Source: Saccharum officinarum
Lineage: Eukaryota; Streptophyta; Magnoliopsida; Poales; Poaceae
DNA length: 64,000 bases
Assembly (NCBI GenBank): GCA_020631735.1
Contig: CM036199.1
Span: forward strand, 16,511,955-16,575,954
Direction of reading: 5' to 3'
The notes beneath the pieces are model-generated. The model saw only the letters and a list, made by a program, of their open reading frames with translations, did no database searches and was not told the origin of the DNA. Positions 1 through 10,933 of the stretch are shown here, in pieces. The position numbers were made by a program, and so were the translations under genes. The stretch's first letter is position 1. Each line of letters starts with the position of its first letter.

Positions 1-304
1 TTCCGGGGAACTCCTCGTCCGACGGGATGGTGGCGCTAGGCCGCCTTGCCCGGGGAGAAGATACGGGACGGGCCTCCATCACGGCGTGAAAGAGGGCGCT
101 GGCCGTCGTCCGTTCGGGTTTGTGTTTGACATGAGGCTCGTTGCCGAGGGCTTCATCACAGACCCCGATCGGACAGACGAGGAGAACGAGGATGCTTGCG
201 TGGAGCTGATCGAAGCCGCCGAAGAACCTGGAAGCCGTCTGGCCTCGCTTTTTGAAGCCGAGGTGTCCGCCTGCCGACGACGAGGGCCTGTGAGCCAAAT
301 CTAG
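1..304 (+). pseudogene. 3' end of the antisense ORF of Tat element T1
   Basis: This is the C-terminal end of the additional ORF that lies opposite to gag-pol; the fuller version is at 36634-40466. The stretch with MRLVAEGFITDPDRTDEENE is shared with that copy. Compared with T2 the first 300 bases show several one-base gains and losses, for example extra G in G runs, so the frame changes more than once and the ending differs. Either decay or a poorly polished contig end would explain this. Confidence 0.6.
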
Positions 305-972
305 GCATGAAGGCCCATGTAAGAAGTTAGTATTTCGAATTTTGATCGTGGTGGCCGCGGAGGCCTTAAAGACTCGAAACATAAACCGGTTCGTGGTTGA
401 TTCAGTTTTTACTCGAGCTTTTCTTCCCTTTATCGCTCGGATCGTGTTCTCGCGTGATTTACTTAGCGCGCAGCTACATCTTTTGGCGTAAGGGAGCGAG
501 TGGAGGTACCGTAGCCTCGGAGGCGTAAGTGATCTCGCGGCTCAACTGCCCTCGAGCTTCAGGGTGATGTTGCGGCCTAGTAAATCGTGTGAGAGCCTGA
601 TCTAAGCGACAGGGGGTATGTTCTTTTTTAATTTTAGGAACCGTTGTTTAGATCTTCTCAGCGTGAAGGCGTACCTCTAAAAGGCGTAAGGGGTGAGTGG
701 AGGTACCGTAGCCTCAGAGGCGTAGGTGATGCTCCAGACTCGAGAGCCTTTCGAACCTTAGGGTGCTCTTTCAGCGAAGTCGATCTAAGAAGCGGTTCTT
801 AAATTTAAAAAAGAGCATAAGTTTTTTCGGGGACCGGGGTTCCCCCCTTGCAGCCCCCGAGGGAGGGTCGACTCTGGGAGTGCAGGGTCGATCCTTCCTC
901 ATTACAAACAAAAATTTGAACATCGCTGTATTCTTTATTGACGAAAAAGGAAATACAGAGCCTCGAGGCTTT
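305..972. repeat. 3' untranslated part of T1 with a diverged two-copy repeat
   Basis: No gene is visible here. A segment of about 90 bases containing GAGTGGAGGTACCGTAGCCT occurs twice, near 486-575 and 682-770, about 196 bases apart. The same pair is present in T2 near 36185-36270 and 36390-36470, so it belongs to the element. Confidence 0.7.
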
Positions 973-1446
973 TTAAGGAAAGAAGCGACGTAGCTGTTCA
1001 ATGTTCCAAGCGTTGGTGAGGATTTCGCCCTTCTCGTTGGATAGCTTGTAGGTGCCCGGCTTTAGCACTTCTGTGATGATGTACGGCCCTTCCCATGGTG
1101 GTGTGAGCTTGTGCCGTCCCTTGGTGTTCTGGTTCCGCCGTAGCACCAAGTCACCAACGTTGAGGTCACGCTTGCGGACGTGTCTGTCGTGGTAGCGTCG
1201 GAGACCCTGCTGGTATCTGGCAGAATGCAACAGAGCCACATCTCGGGCTTCCTCGAGCTGGTCGAGGGCGTCCTGTCTTGTGGCGTCGTTATGTCTTTCG
1301 TTGTATGCCTTCAACCTCGGGGACCCGTATTCTATATCGGTTGGTAGCATAGCCTCAGACCCGTAGACTAAGAAGAACGGAGTGAACCCCGTGGCTCGAC
1401 TCGGCGTTGTTCTTAGGCTCCACAGGACCGAGGGTAGCTCGACAGC
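973..1446 (-). pseudogene. Integrase C-terminal part, T1
   Basis: Open frame following an amber codon at 1447-1449. It carries the integrase C-terminal fold of gypsy elements: a basic stretch, then GDLVLRR and a WEGPY motif followed by the T-Y-K-L strand. No chromodomain follows, as expected for Tat and Athila types. The amber codon sits where a tryptophan is usual and is also present in T2 (35476-35478). Confidence 0.85.
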
Positions 1447-1490
1447 CTATTTTTTGCCATGTTTATTTAGTTTGTCGAAGATTCTGGGCT

Positions 1491-2435
1491 TTAGGCCTTG
1501 TAGGACCATGCCGTTGGCATGTTCCACCTGACCGTTTGTTTTGGATGAGCCACGGCAGACCAGAGCACTCGAATGTGATGGTTGTCGCAGAAATCCAAAA
1601 ACTTTTTGCCAGTGAACTGGGTGCCATTGTCTGTGATGATACAGTTGGGGACCCCAAAGCGATGAACAATGTTAGTGAAGAAGAGTACAGCTTGTTCGGA
1701 CCTGATGCTGGTGATGGGGCGGGCCTCGATCCACTTAGAGAATTTGTCGATCGCGACGAGCAAGTGGGTGAAGCCGCCAGTCGTCCTTTTTAGTGGTCCG
1801 ACAAGGTCGAGCCCCCAAACGGCGAACGACCATGTGATGGGGATAGTTTGTAGGGCATGTGCCGGAAGATGAGTCTGTCTCGCATAGTACTGACAACCCT
1901 CGCAGGAGCGTACTAGCTTGACAGCGTCGGAGACCGCGGTCGGCCAATAGAATCCTTGTCGAAAGGCGTTTCCGACGAGGGTTCGAGGTGCTGCGTGGTG
2001 ACCGCAAGCCCCCGAGTGAAGATCGCCGAGCAGATTCCTGCCTTGCTCTTTTGTGATGCAACGTTGGAGGATACCAGTGGGGCTACGGCGGTAGAGCTCT
2101 CTGCTGTCGCCCACAATCACAAAAGTTTTGGCCCAGCGTGCGATCCGTCGAGCCTCAGTCTTATCCGAGGGGAGATCCCCTTGGCCAAGGTAGTCGAGGT
2201 ACGGAATACGCCAGTCAGGTTCGAGGTCAGACGGTGGCGTTAGGTCTTCCACCTGCATGGCTTCAGCCCCGGTCGAGGGGGCTTCTGCCTCAGGTGGAGG
2301 GTCGAGCGACGCCCCGTCGACCCCCCCCGTCTGGCCTGAGGTCGACGGATGGGTGCTGAAGGTCTTTCGCGAAGACGTCCGGTGGAACCGTGGCTCGACT
2401 GGACGCGATTTTTGCCAGTTCATCAGTGGCCTCAT
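1491..2435 (-). pseudogene. Integrase core, T1
   Basis: The zinc-binding HHCC region (HSGACGHH, then CEGCQYY) precedes the catalytic core, with the first Asp in GLDLVGPL, the second in ITDNGTQF, and the region of the catalytic Glu just after VAHPK. At that point T1 has one A fewer than T2, so the frame leaves the family sequence and stops early. The enzyme would insert the cDNA into chromosomal DNA. The start given is only the edge of the open frame, because the domain is translated as part of the polyprotein. Confidence 0.88.
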
Positions 2436-2769
2436 TATACCTGTGTGCGATGTGGTTGAGCTCGAGGCCGTGAAACTTGTCCTCGAGGCGCCGTACTTCT
2501 TGGCAGTAGGCTTCCATCTTGGGGTCGCGGCAGCTCGAGCTCTTCATGACCTGATCGATCACGAGTTGGGAGTCGCCTCGGACGTCGAGGTGTCGGACCC
2601 CGAGCTCGATGGCGATTCTCAACCCCGTGACGAGTGCCTCGTACTCGGCGACATTGTTAGACGCAGGGAAATGAAGCCGGACGACGTAGCGCATGTGAAC
2701 CCCGAGGGGTGAGACGGAGAGCAAGCCCGCGCCTGCTCCCGTTTTCATTAATGACCCATCGAAGTACAT
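2290..2769 (-). pseudogene. RNase H domain, T1
   Basis: Catalytic landmarks of retroelement RNase H are visible: YFDGS at the first Asp, the Glu of NNVAEYEAL, DSQLVIDQV, and DELAKIAS near the end. The domain is offset from RT by a C run (near 2800) and from integrase by a run of eight C (2322-2329). Both runs differ in length from T2, so the shifts may be replication slippage or sequencing error. Confidence 0.87.
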
Positions 2770-4208
2770 GGTCCACAGCTCCGCCTGGAGCTGTGCAGGG
2801 GGAGTTGTGTGTCAGTCCATTCGGCCAGAAAATCTGCTAATACCTGTGACTTGATAGCTTTTCGCGGCGCATAGGATAATGCCTCACCCATGAGCTCGAC
2901 CGCCCATTTGGCAACCCTACCCGAGGCTTCCCGGTTCTGGGCTATCTCTCCCAAGGGGAAAGAAGAAACCACAGTAATCGGGTGACCCTCGAAGTAGTGT
3001 CGGAGCTTGCGCCACGTCAAGATGACAGCATATAGCAGTTTCTGGATCTGTGGGTATCGACACTTTGTTTCTGAGAGCACCTCGCTAACGAAATAGACCG
3101 GCCTCTGGACGAGCAAGGTGTGTGCCTCCTCGGCCCGTTCGACAACCAGGGCAGCACTGACTACTTGTGATGTCGCGGCGACATAGAGTAGGAGTGGTTC
3201 CCCCGGGGTTGGAGGGACGAGGATCGGTGAGTTAGATAGGGTGGCTTTCAGTTTCGTGAGAGCCTCCTCAGCCTCAAGGTTCCAGGAAAAATGGTCTGAT
3301 TTCTTCAAGAGACGGTACAGAGGGAGTGCTTTTTCGCCGAGGCGCGAAATGAAACGGCTGAGTGCCGCCAAGCAACCTGTGACCCTCTGTACGCCTTTTA
3401 GATCTCGGATGGGGCCCATTTTAGTGATTGCAGAGATTTTTTCAGGGTTGGCCTCGATGCCACGTTTAGATACGATGAACCCTAGAAGCATACCTTGTGG
3501 GACGCCGAAGACACATTTCTCTGGGTTGAGTCGGATGTTTTTTGCCCTGAGGCACTTGAATGCAACGTCGAGGTCGTTGACCAGATCGTTGGCTTGTTGG
3601 GTTTTGACCACGATGTCGTCGACATAAGCTTCGACGGTCGACCCAATGTGCTTCCTGAAAACATGTTGCATGCATCGCTGGTACGTTGCCCCCGCGTTCC
3701 GGAGACCGAAGGGCATCGTAACGTAGCAATACATGCCGAATGGGGTGATGAATGAAGTCGCGAGCTGGTCGGACTCCTTCATTTTGATTTGGTGGTAGCC
3801 AGAGTATGCATCTAAGAATGAGAGAGTTTCACATCCCGCAGTGGAATCAACGATTTGATCAATGCGTGGCAAAGGGAAGGGAACTTTCGGACATGCTTTA
3901 TTTAAACCGGTATAGTCTACGCACATCCTCCATTTCCCACTCTTTTTCCTAACTAATACAGGATTAGCTAGCCACTCGGGATGATGAACCTCCTTGATGA
4001 ACCCGGCCTCCAACAGTTTGTGTATCTCCTCGCCGATGACCCTGCGCTTCTCCTCATCGAAGCGACGCAGGCGTTGCTTCACCGGTTTGGATCCGGCCCG
4101 GATCTCCAAGGCGTGCTCGGCGACTTCCCTAGGTATGCCTGGCATATCCGAGGGACTCCACGCAAAGATGTCGACGTTTGCGCGGAGAAAGTCGACGAGC
4201 ACTGCTTC
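2748..4208 (-). pseudogene. Reverse transcriptase, T1
   Basis: Complete RT palm and fingers: FAWSPSDMPGI at the entry, LSFLDAYSGYHQI with the first catalytic Asp, TMPFGLRNAGATYQR, and YVDDIVVK with the Asp pair. The domain is in the same frame as gag-PR but separated from it by an amber codon at 4209-4211. It ends in a shifted tail near 2760, where a C run before the RNase H domain is one base short. The RT itself has no internal break in this copy. Confidence 0.92.
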
Positions 4209-6125
4209 CTATTTAGGATCGAGGGTGGCACTGATGCTCAGTGCCTTTCCCTTGGGATCAGCGGGGTCGAGGGGTACGAGTTTGACATCTTCGGCGGGCT
4301 CGAAGCAGCCGGCATGGCGTTTTGGGTCGGGAATCGTATTGGCGAGACCGTCGAGGTCTGCAGCCAAGATTGCCGACTCCAAAATAGCCTCGCCGTGTTC
4401 GACGCACTCGACGTCGCACTCGTAGGCATGTTCATACGAGGGCCCTACAGTTATGACACCGTTTGGGCCAGGCATTTTGAGCTTGAGGTAGGTGTAGTTC
4501 GGGATCGCCATGAACCTGGCGTAGCATGGGCGCCCTAGGATAGCGTGGTACGTTCCACGGAATCCGACCACTTCGAAAGTGAGAGTTTCCTTTCGAAAGT
4601 TGGCCGGTGTGCCAAAGCAAACAGGCAGATCGACCCGCCCGAGGGGTTCCGCCCGTTTCCCTGGCACGACTCCGTGGAAGCCCCCGACGCTAGGCTGGAG
4701 GCGCGCTCTGTCGACCCCCAGGAGGTCGAGGGTCTGAGAGTAGATAATGTTGAGGCTGCTTCCGCCGTCCATGAGCACCTTGGTGAGACGTGTGTTGGCG
4801 ATGACGGGGTCAACGATGAGTGGATAGACCCCCGGGTTGGGGACGTAGTCCGGGTGGTCGTCACGGTCGAAAGTGATGGCCACCGCGGACCAATCAAGGA
4901 AGCGGGGTACTGCCGATTGTACGGAGAAGACCTCGCGCCGTTCTCGCTTGCGCTGGCGCGCAGAGAGGCAGGTCGAGGGCCCTCCGTAGATCATGAAGCA
5001 GTCATGGATCTCGGGAAATTCCCCGTCCTTGTTGTCACCCTTAGGGTCCTCCTTGTCGTCCTTCTTGGCGCCAGCACCCCCGAAGTACCTGCGCAGCATG
5101 TGACAATCCTCGAGGTTATGGTTAGTGAGTCCCTTATGGTAGGGACACGGTTCTTTGAGCATTTTGTCGAAGACGCCCCCGCCGGGGGGGCCTCGAGGTT
5201 TCTTGTGCTCGGTAGCAGCGACGAGCTCGTCGGACGGGGCCTCGAGCTTGCCCTGCTGGCCTTTTTTCTTCTTGCGGTTGTTTCTCTTGGGGCCTCGGGT
5301 GGAACTCGCGGGATCGTCGACCTTCTGCTCCCCCCTTTCCGAGTCACCGCCAAAGATTGCACCAACCGCCTCCTCGCCGGTGGCGAAGTTGGTGACGATG
5401 TCCATCAATCCGTTGGCAGTGAGTGGGGTGTTACGGCCCAACTCTCGGACCAACTCCTTACAGGTGGTGCCAGAGAGGAAGGCCATAATTACGTCGGAGT
5501 CGGTGATGTTGGGGAGCTCGGTATGTTGCCGGGAGAAGCGTCGGATGTAGTCTCGGAGGGATTCATCTGGTTTCTGCTTGCAGCTCCTGAGGTCCCACGA
5601 GTTGCCGGGGCGCATGTAGGTTCCCTTGAAGTTTCCCTCGAACACCCTCACGAGATCGTCCCAGTCGTGGATCTGCCGAGGTGGGAGATCCTCGAGCCAG
5701 GCTCGGGCGGTGTCGGAGAGGAACAGGGGGAGTTGTCGAATGATGACCCGGTCGTCAGTGGCCCCGCCCAACTGACACGCCAAGTGGAAATCGGCGAGCC
5801 AAAGTTCGGGTTTGGTTTCGCCGTTGTACTTGGTGAGAGTCGTGGGGGGGCGGAACCGAGCCGGGGGCACCGTCTCACGGATTGCCTTACTGAAGACCCG
5901 AGGACCTGGGGGCTCGGGTGAAGGGCTACGATCTTCCGAGCTGTCGTAGCGTCCGCCCCTGTGGACGTGATAGCCTCGAGCCACACCGTCACCGTGTTTG
6001 CACGTGCGGCGCTCGACGATGTTGCCACGGGTGTCTCGAGGCTCGCGGTCGTTGTCGGTGGGCTCAGGGGCCGGTGCTACCCGGTTTCGCCGGGCAGGCT
6101 CGGGGTGAACCGAGGCTTCTCTCTC
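4209..6125 (-). pseudogene. Gag C-terminal part and aspartic protease, T1
   Basis: Counting from the Met at 5984, the retrotransposon Gag domain covers residues about 60-160 (LPLFLSDTARAWLEDLPP), a Cys/His cluster lies at about 280-294 (CPYHKGLTNHNLEDC), and the protease D-G-G-S motif at about 406. A lysine-rich linker lies between Gag and the Cys cluster. The frame is closed upstream by TAG (6126-6128) and downstream by TAG (4209-4211). Gag would form the particle and the protease would process the polyprotein. Confidence 0.88.
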
Positions 6126-7313
6126 CTATCGGGAAGGCTCGAGGATCCACTCCGAGGCTGCCTCGCGTCGCCTCGAGGCAAAGCTCTCGGCCTGCTGCAT
6201 GGCGGCGGTCTCGAGGAGTTCTCGGATTTCATCTCGAGTCCGACGGGCGTCGGGGTTTGATGGCTCGGGCATGTTGCGGAGGAGCATGGCGGCGGCAACG
6301 ACGTTCTGGCTGGCTCAGGCAAAAACCGAGGGGTCGACCACCCGGTCCTCGTCGATGAGACGGTTGACGTCGCGAGCTCTCTCGCGAGCTCTCCCGCCAA
6401 GTGCGTGTTCCGCACGCTCACGCTCGAGGGTTTGTTGGAGTAGATCCAGGTTTTCCCGTTCCTCGTCAAGCCTGTCCTGCAACTCGCGAATCTGTTCGAG
6501 CTGCGCTCCTTGATCCGCAAGGAACTGAGGCTCGTCTCGCTCGGCAGGAGGCTCGACATGAGGTGGCGTGTGCCTTCCTTCAACCGGCTCTTCGTCCTCT
6601 GATTCCGAAGTGCTTTCAACGTCGATGTTGAAGCACTCGCGAGTCGGATCATAGGTGTCGTCAGCCGAGTCGGAGTCAGGGGCGCCAAAGTAGTAATATG
6701 ACGGGGGAATATGTGGCCGTTGCCAATCGTCACTAAGGCGGCGACGTAAAGAAGCAGTCACACGGGGCTCTATTTTCGGTGTCTCCGTAGAGTCCCGATA
6801 ATCAGAAGCCGGCGTGGACGCGACGAGGTCCAGAGTGGAGCGTAGATGGTGCATACACCCGGGCAGCCGAGTCTAGTCCAAACGGGAATGGTGATGGGGA
6901 TGTCGCTACCCGTGGCAAAATAGATGCTACGGACAGTGGTGTCTCACCGGACGGGGGAGCGGCGGGATTCTCCGTCGGCACGCCACCCTCAGCCAGGCTC
7001 GTCCTTCCCAAATCTTCTAAAAGGAGATCTAGGCTGGCGCCTGGCTGGGGGTGCCGGACCGGGGGACCCCATCGCCCTCCGCCAGGTGGAGACAGTGGTG
7101 GTACCGGGCTCGTCGTCATTGGGCGGCCCGCGCCCGCCTGGAGCGACGGTGCCGGTGGATTGCTCCCCCGGGCTGGGAGAGCTCGTAGTCCTTGTCGGTT
7201 GGGTGCCTGGGCGGAAGTAGGACCATGTCGTAGCCAGAGCCGAGCGACATGAACTCCAAACTCCCAAACCAGATCACCGTGGCCAACGGAATCGGGCGTT
7301 CGGGGTCAGCCAT
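6126..7313 (-). pseudogene. Gag N-terminal part, T1
   Basis: The likely Gag start is the ATG at 7311-7313, 62 bases inside the LTR. The frame shifts near 7120 and again near 6860, then continues in the frame of gag-PR and RT. It meets TGA at 6315-6317 and TAG at 6126-6128. The visible protein is acidic and Pro-rich, followed by a coiled-coil-like stretch rich in Glu, Leu and Arg near 6340-6500. The position of the start is inference from the open frames. Confidence 0.6.
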
Positions 7314-7354
7314 CCAGGAAAAAAGGAGAGAAAGCGACGTTTGCACGCAGCGAT

Positions 7355-7372
7355 CCCCTACCTGGCGCGCCA
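7355..7372 (-). other. Primer-binding site of T1
   Basis: Two bases inside the LTR the minus strand reads TGGCGCGCCAGGTAGGGG. A TGG-initiated 18-mer at this spacing is the usual position and form of the tRNA primer site. I cannot name the tRNA with certainty. Confidence 0.75.
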
Positions 7373-7374
7373 AC

Positions 7375-8475
7375 TGTCGGTGTTCGGACCCGAGGGGGTC
7401 CTAAACCAACGAGTAAATGCTGCGTGTCTCTTTCCTGGATGGTGATGCAAGGAGAACACACGAGGGTTTATCCTGGTTCGGGCAAAAGAAGGCCCTACGT
7501 CCAGCGGGGGGAGATATTTGTATTTCCTTGCACCGAGGTGCTCGTGTAGGGGTTACAAGCATGCGAGAGAGGGTGTCGAGCCCAAGTCTCAAAGAGAAAA
7601 GAGGAAAAAGGTGGTTGCTTGAGATGTCGATCTTCTGTTTTGTGTTTTTCGTTCTGTCTCCTTCCCCTCCGTTGAACCCTGGCTTGCCCTTTTATAGGGT
7701 GAGGGGAGGCCAAGACGACGGAGAGCCTTGAGGTGATGCTTTGTCGATTCCTGTTGAGTTGACTGTAGCGACGTGCCTTGGGAATGGCCGGCCATCCCTG
7801 GACACCCTGACGTTGTGGGAGACAAGATGGCGAAACGACCCAGAGCGCCATGCCATACCGTCCTTTGAACTAAGTCGAGCGTCGGGGCTGGGTCGAGGCC
7901 GGGTCGAGGCCGGATGGATAAGGCCGAATCCCTGATATCGCGGAGAATGGGCCTTGTCTTATCCTCCCTCGAGGGTGATTGATGGTGAATAGTGCGCGGT
8001 AAGGTGGGTATAGTGACGGGTTTCACCTCCCATCACGGGATGAGCGGTAAAACAGTGAGATCTGACACGGGTATTGTTCCCACGTCGATCATGGCCGCAG
8101 CCATGCCGGTAGGTGGTAGTAGGTAACCGCATTGAATGCTGTGGCTTTTGTCCTGGGGTAGGTAAAGAAAAGGCGTTGAGGTGCGCGGTCGAGGCGCCCC
8201 GTCGAGCGGGCCTCGTACGAGTCGGAGCCGGGGCGCGGTCGAGGCGCCCCGTCGAGCGGGCCTCGTACGAGTCGGAGCCGGGGCGCGGTCGAGGCGCCCC
8301 ATCGAGCAGGCCTCGTACGAGTCGGAGCCGGGGCGCGGTCGAGGCGCCCCGTCGAGCAGGCCTCGTACGAGTCGGAGAGGATACGCGGCCGAGGCGGGCT
8401 ATCTTTTATTGCAGTTTCGGTTATGTTAGTTTTTTGGCGATAGTTGTGGGTACCCCCGTACTGTTGGTACCGACA
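7375..8475 (-). repeat. 5' LTR of T1 (1101 bp)
   Basis: Bounded by TGTCGG...CCGACA ends. It is exactly as long as the T2 LTR at 42037-43137 and differs from it at about 21 positions by hand count, nearly all transitions. It contains a four-copy 50-bp tandem repeat and, near the inner end, an AT-poor transcribed region with no gene of its own. The small open frames in it are LTR by-products. Confidence 0.95.
8183..8382. repeat. 50-bp tandem repeat inside the T1 LTR, 4 copies
   Basis: Units begin GCGCGGTCGAGGCGCCCC at 8183, 8233, 8283 and 8333. Copies differ by single transitions. The same four copies occur in the T2 LTR (about 42131-42330), so the array was part of the element at insertion. 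Confidence 0.93.
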
Positions 8476-8480
8476 GTATC
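8476..8480. other. Target-site duplication GTATC, T1 side
   Basis: Directly after the LTR end. Its partner is GATAC (GTATC in reverse complement) next to the T2 LTR at 43138-43142. The single unduplicated GTATC is preserved at 12881-12885. Confidence 0.9.
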
Positions 8481-8502
8481 ACACCACAAACACCAGCAAT
8501 AC

Positions 8503-8547
8503 AAAAAAAAGAAAAAGAAAAAGAAAAAAAGAAAAAGAAAAACAAAA
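8503..8547. repeat. A-rich (AAAAAG)n-type microsatellite
   Basis: An imperfect run of A tracts separated by single G. The matching tract in unit 2 (near 12906-12935) is shorter, as expected for slippage after duplication. Confidence 0.85.
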
Positions 8548-9484
8548 TAATAGATAACGAGAGTATCTAACATCAAGAGTAGTCTCTGTGACATGGCCTT
8601 CTACATAGTCCAATTGGTCAATATCGACTAATCATAATAGATATCTAGAACATTTGCTAGCGAATAAACAGTAAAAGAAGTACATAGAAGATTCAAATAA
8701 ATTAATTCTAGGAATCGTACGATAGAGCATGATTTAGGAAAAATCTGAAACTAGTCTCATAGTTTTTAAGCTAAAATTTTTAATGAATTTTCTAAGATTA
8801 AATCATATTTTAGGATTTTCAATTGCCCATTTTTTAGGGAAAAGATATTTTGATTTTTTTTAAAAAAAGTCTAATTTATCCCCTCGCAACTGATTTGACA
8901 CCACGTAGGATGGCTGATATGACGCTATGTCAGATAAAATCACTTTCCAAAACTTCCTAGTGTGAAAAGCAAACGGTTTTAAATATTTAGTAATGGTAAG
9001 ATCCAGCTCTATAATGAAAGGAGTCTGTCTTAGCAGGCCCTATTAAAGAGCCTGTTGGCATCATATTTTGCCTCTAGCCCTCTTACTGCACGGCAATCCT
9101 CTCTCGAGTCTCGACACTAGCCCACCATTCCCCATCTGTCCTCGCAAGGGCGGCGGGCGGCAATGAGCCAATGAGCAAAGTGGGAACAGAGCGACTACCG
9201 CCCCGGATGCCAGGACACAGCATTCGTTCGGACGCTGCTCCCGTGTCCGTGCCCGACACACGCCCTGCCGAAGGCAGCAACCATTTGGACCAACCTTCCC
9301 GTGCATGCGTCCGACGCACGCAGAATGGAGGCCCGCATTCCATCCCACCCAACACGTCATGCCTGCGCCCGTCTCGACCGATCTGCCTCGGCATCCCCTC
9401 CCTGTCACTTTCGTGTCCGCGGCCTCCATCTTCACCACACCAGGAAGTCGCAGCAACTGTACCACCAAGAGGTTAGGCTTTCTC
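8548..9484. other. Non-coding 3' flank in unit 1
   Basis: AT-rich to about 9050, then GC-richer. I see no gene. A diverged relative of 8760-8920 occurs in the same written strand near 43470-43620, which is the other side of the T1/T2 insertion site in opposite orientation. The hAT excision-like scar lies at 9160-9175. Confidence 0.6.
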
Positions 9485-10260
9485 CACACCTATATTCAGA
9501 TCTACTTTTGCAACACTTAGATAAAATAATTGCAACATACGTCTGAAATAAATGAAACATTCAGAGCATACACTTGCAACATGTCATTTGCAACATATGC
9601 AACAACGAGATAAAACACTTGCAACATATGTCTGAAAACAGATGAAACACTTTAAACATGCTCTTAAACACATGCGTGTATAGCCATAGCAACATATGTA
9701 AGATCTAGATCTACTTTTGCAACATCCAGATAAAAAAACTTGCACCATAAGTCTGAAAACATTTGAAACATACGCTTGAAACATACGTATAGCCATAGCA
9801 ACATATGCAACATATAGATGAAACACTTGAAACATATGTCTCAAACAACTGAATCTGAAACAACTGAAACACTTGAAACATAGGCTTGCAACATGTCCGA
9901 AAACGCCTGAAACACATTGTCACCGAAGGTCAAGGCTTACCTAGTGGGGAACTGCGGTAGCGCAAACCTCCCCTCCTGGCGACGATGTGTGGTGGATGGG
10001 GGCGTAGGCGCAGTCCTCCCTGCCCCCTCTTCCATGACGAGCGAGGTGGATGAGGGCACGGGCGGCCTCCTCTTCCACGACGGGCAAGGCAGATGAGGGC
10101 ACGAGCCAGAGCGACCAAGGGCGTGTGGAGCAGCCGGGCGGGCGAGGCGCAGGGCACATGGACCCATTGCGCGGGGCGAGGCGCGCGGAGCAGCAGCCCG
10201 CGCGCGGGCGTGCCGAGTAGGCGCGGGCAACACGGGCGGTCCATTGGACGGGATGGATGC
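9485..10260. repeat. Degenerate TGTTGCAA-type repeat element, unit 1
   Basis: From 9485 to about 9925 the sequence is a degenerate array of units such as GCAACATATGTCTGAAACA. A GC-rich arm follows to about 10260. Related arrays lie at 14405-14845 and, in opposite orientation, 20242-20720. Arrays of short degenerate motifs next to a GC-rich segment resemble subterminal regions of DNA transposons, but I cannot place the family or define ends. Confidence 0.6.
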
Positions 10261-10933
10261 CCGTGGCGTATCATTTCGAAGTGGGAAAATACATGGTGAC
10301 AACTGACACGGGAAAAACAGACATGGTGAATCTGCATCCTGCGTCCCTAGTGAGCCTCCTTTTCAGGAAGAGAAAACGTTTACCAAAATGATCCACAAAA
10401 TTTATTGAAGGAACATATTTGCTTCTGATCTGAATTCTGATACACAAGTTCAAGTTGAGTGCATAATGTACAGGGACTACAACAGAACTATATTCTCTTT
10501 ATATCTCTCTAAAAATAAGCACTAAATCTATCCGGTATAGAACTATATATATCGACTCCGCCTACAATTTGTCTCAGACATACCCCATTGAGATTGCATT
10601 TTGCCGCAGTCCAACAGCGAAAAATAATTGCAGAAGGATTACAGGCTACAGCAAAACCATGCATGCATCCCAGGCGGGAAGTGCGTCTGTTCATCTCAGT
10701 TTCGCGCCCATTTACTGCAGGTGCTGTACTTCGCCCATGACATGGCCACGACCTCTGGCACCTCCCTGTCGGCCAAGCCGGCCATCGCTCTAGCCCTCGT
10801 CACCTTCTTCACCAGGAGCCGCCATGTCTTGTCCGCCTTCTCAGCCTGCATCTTCGCCGTGAAATGGCTGCGCAAAATTTAAAAAAACCAAGTCAGAATG
10901 CATGAAACAGAAAATCAGCTCTAATGCAAGTAT

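Larger units (their letters stand above)
1..8480 (-). mobile_element. Tat-type Ty3/gypsy LTR retrotransposon, copy T1 (3' end outside window)
   Basis: The element reads on the minus strand: 5' LTR (7375-8475), primer-binding site, gag, protease, reverse transcriptase, RNase H, integrase, then a 3' region that runs off the left edge. The domain order PR-RT-RH-INT marks Ty3/gypsy. Assignment to the Tat-type group rests on the antisense ORF and repeat-bearing 3' region seen in copy T2 (31811-43137), which is near identical. The coding frame carries stops and one-base shifts, so this copy is not intact. The right flank is the pentamer GTATC followed by the duplicated host segment. Confidence 0.93.

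Noticed and set aside
763..1001. Short frames overlapping the end of pol on both strands
   Set aside because: They are mirror frames of the Tat 3' region and match nothing.
4545..5921. 458-codon open frame opposite to gag-PR
   Set aside because: It is the antisense shadow of the Gag-protease frame. Codon bias of the real strand removes stops from the opposite one.
8183..8382. Regular 50-bp repeats as a possible CRISPR array
   Set aside because: Units are contiguous with no spacers, lie inside an LTR, and the organism is a plant.
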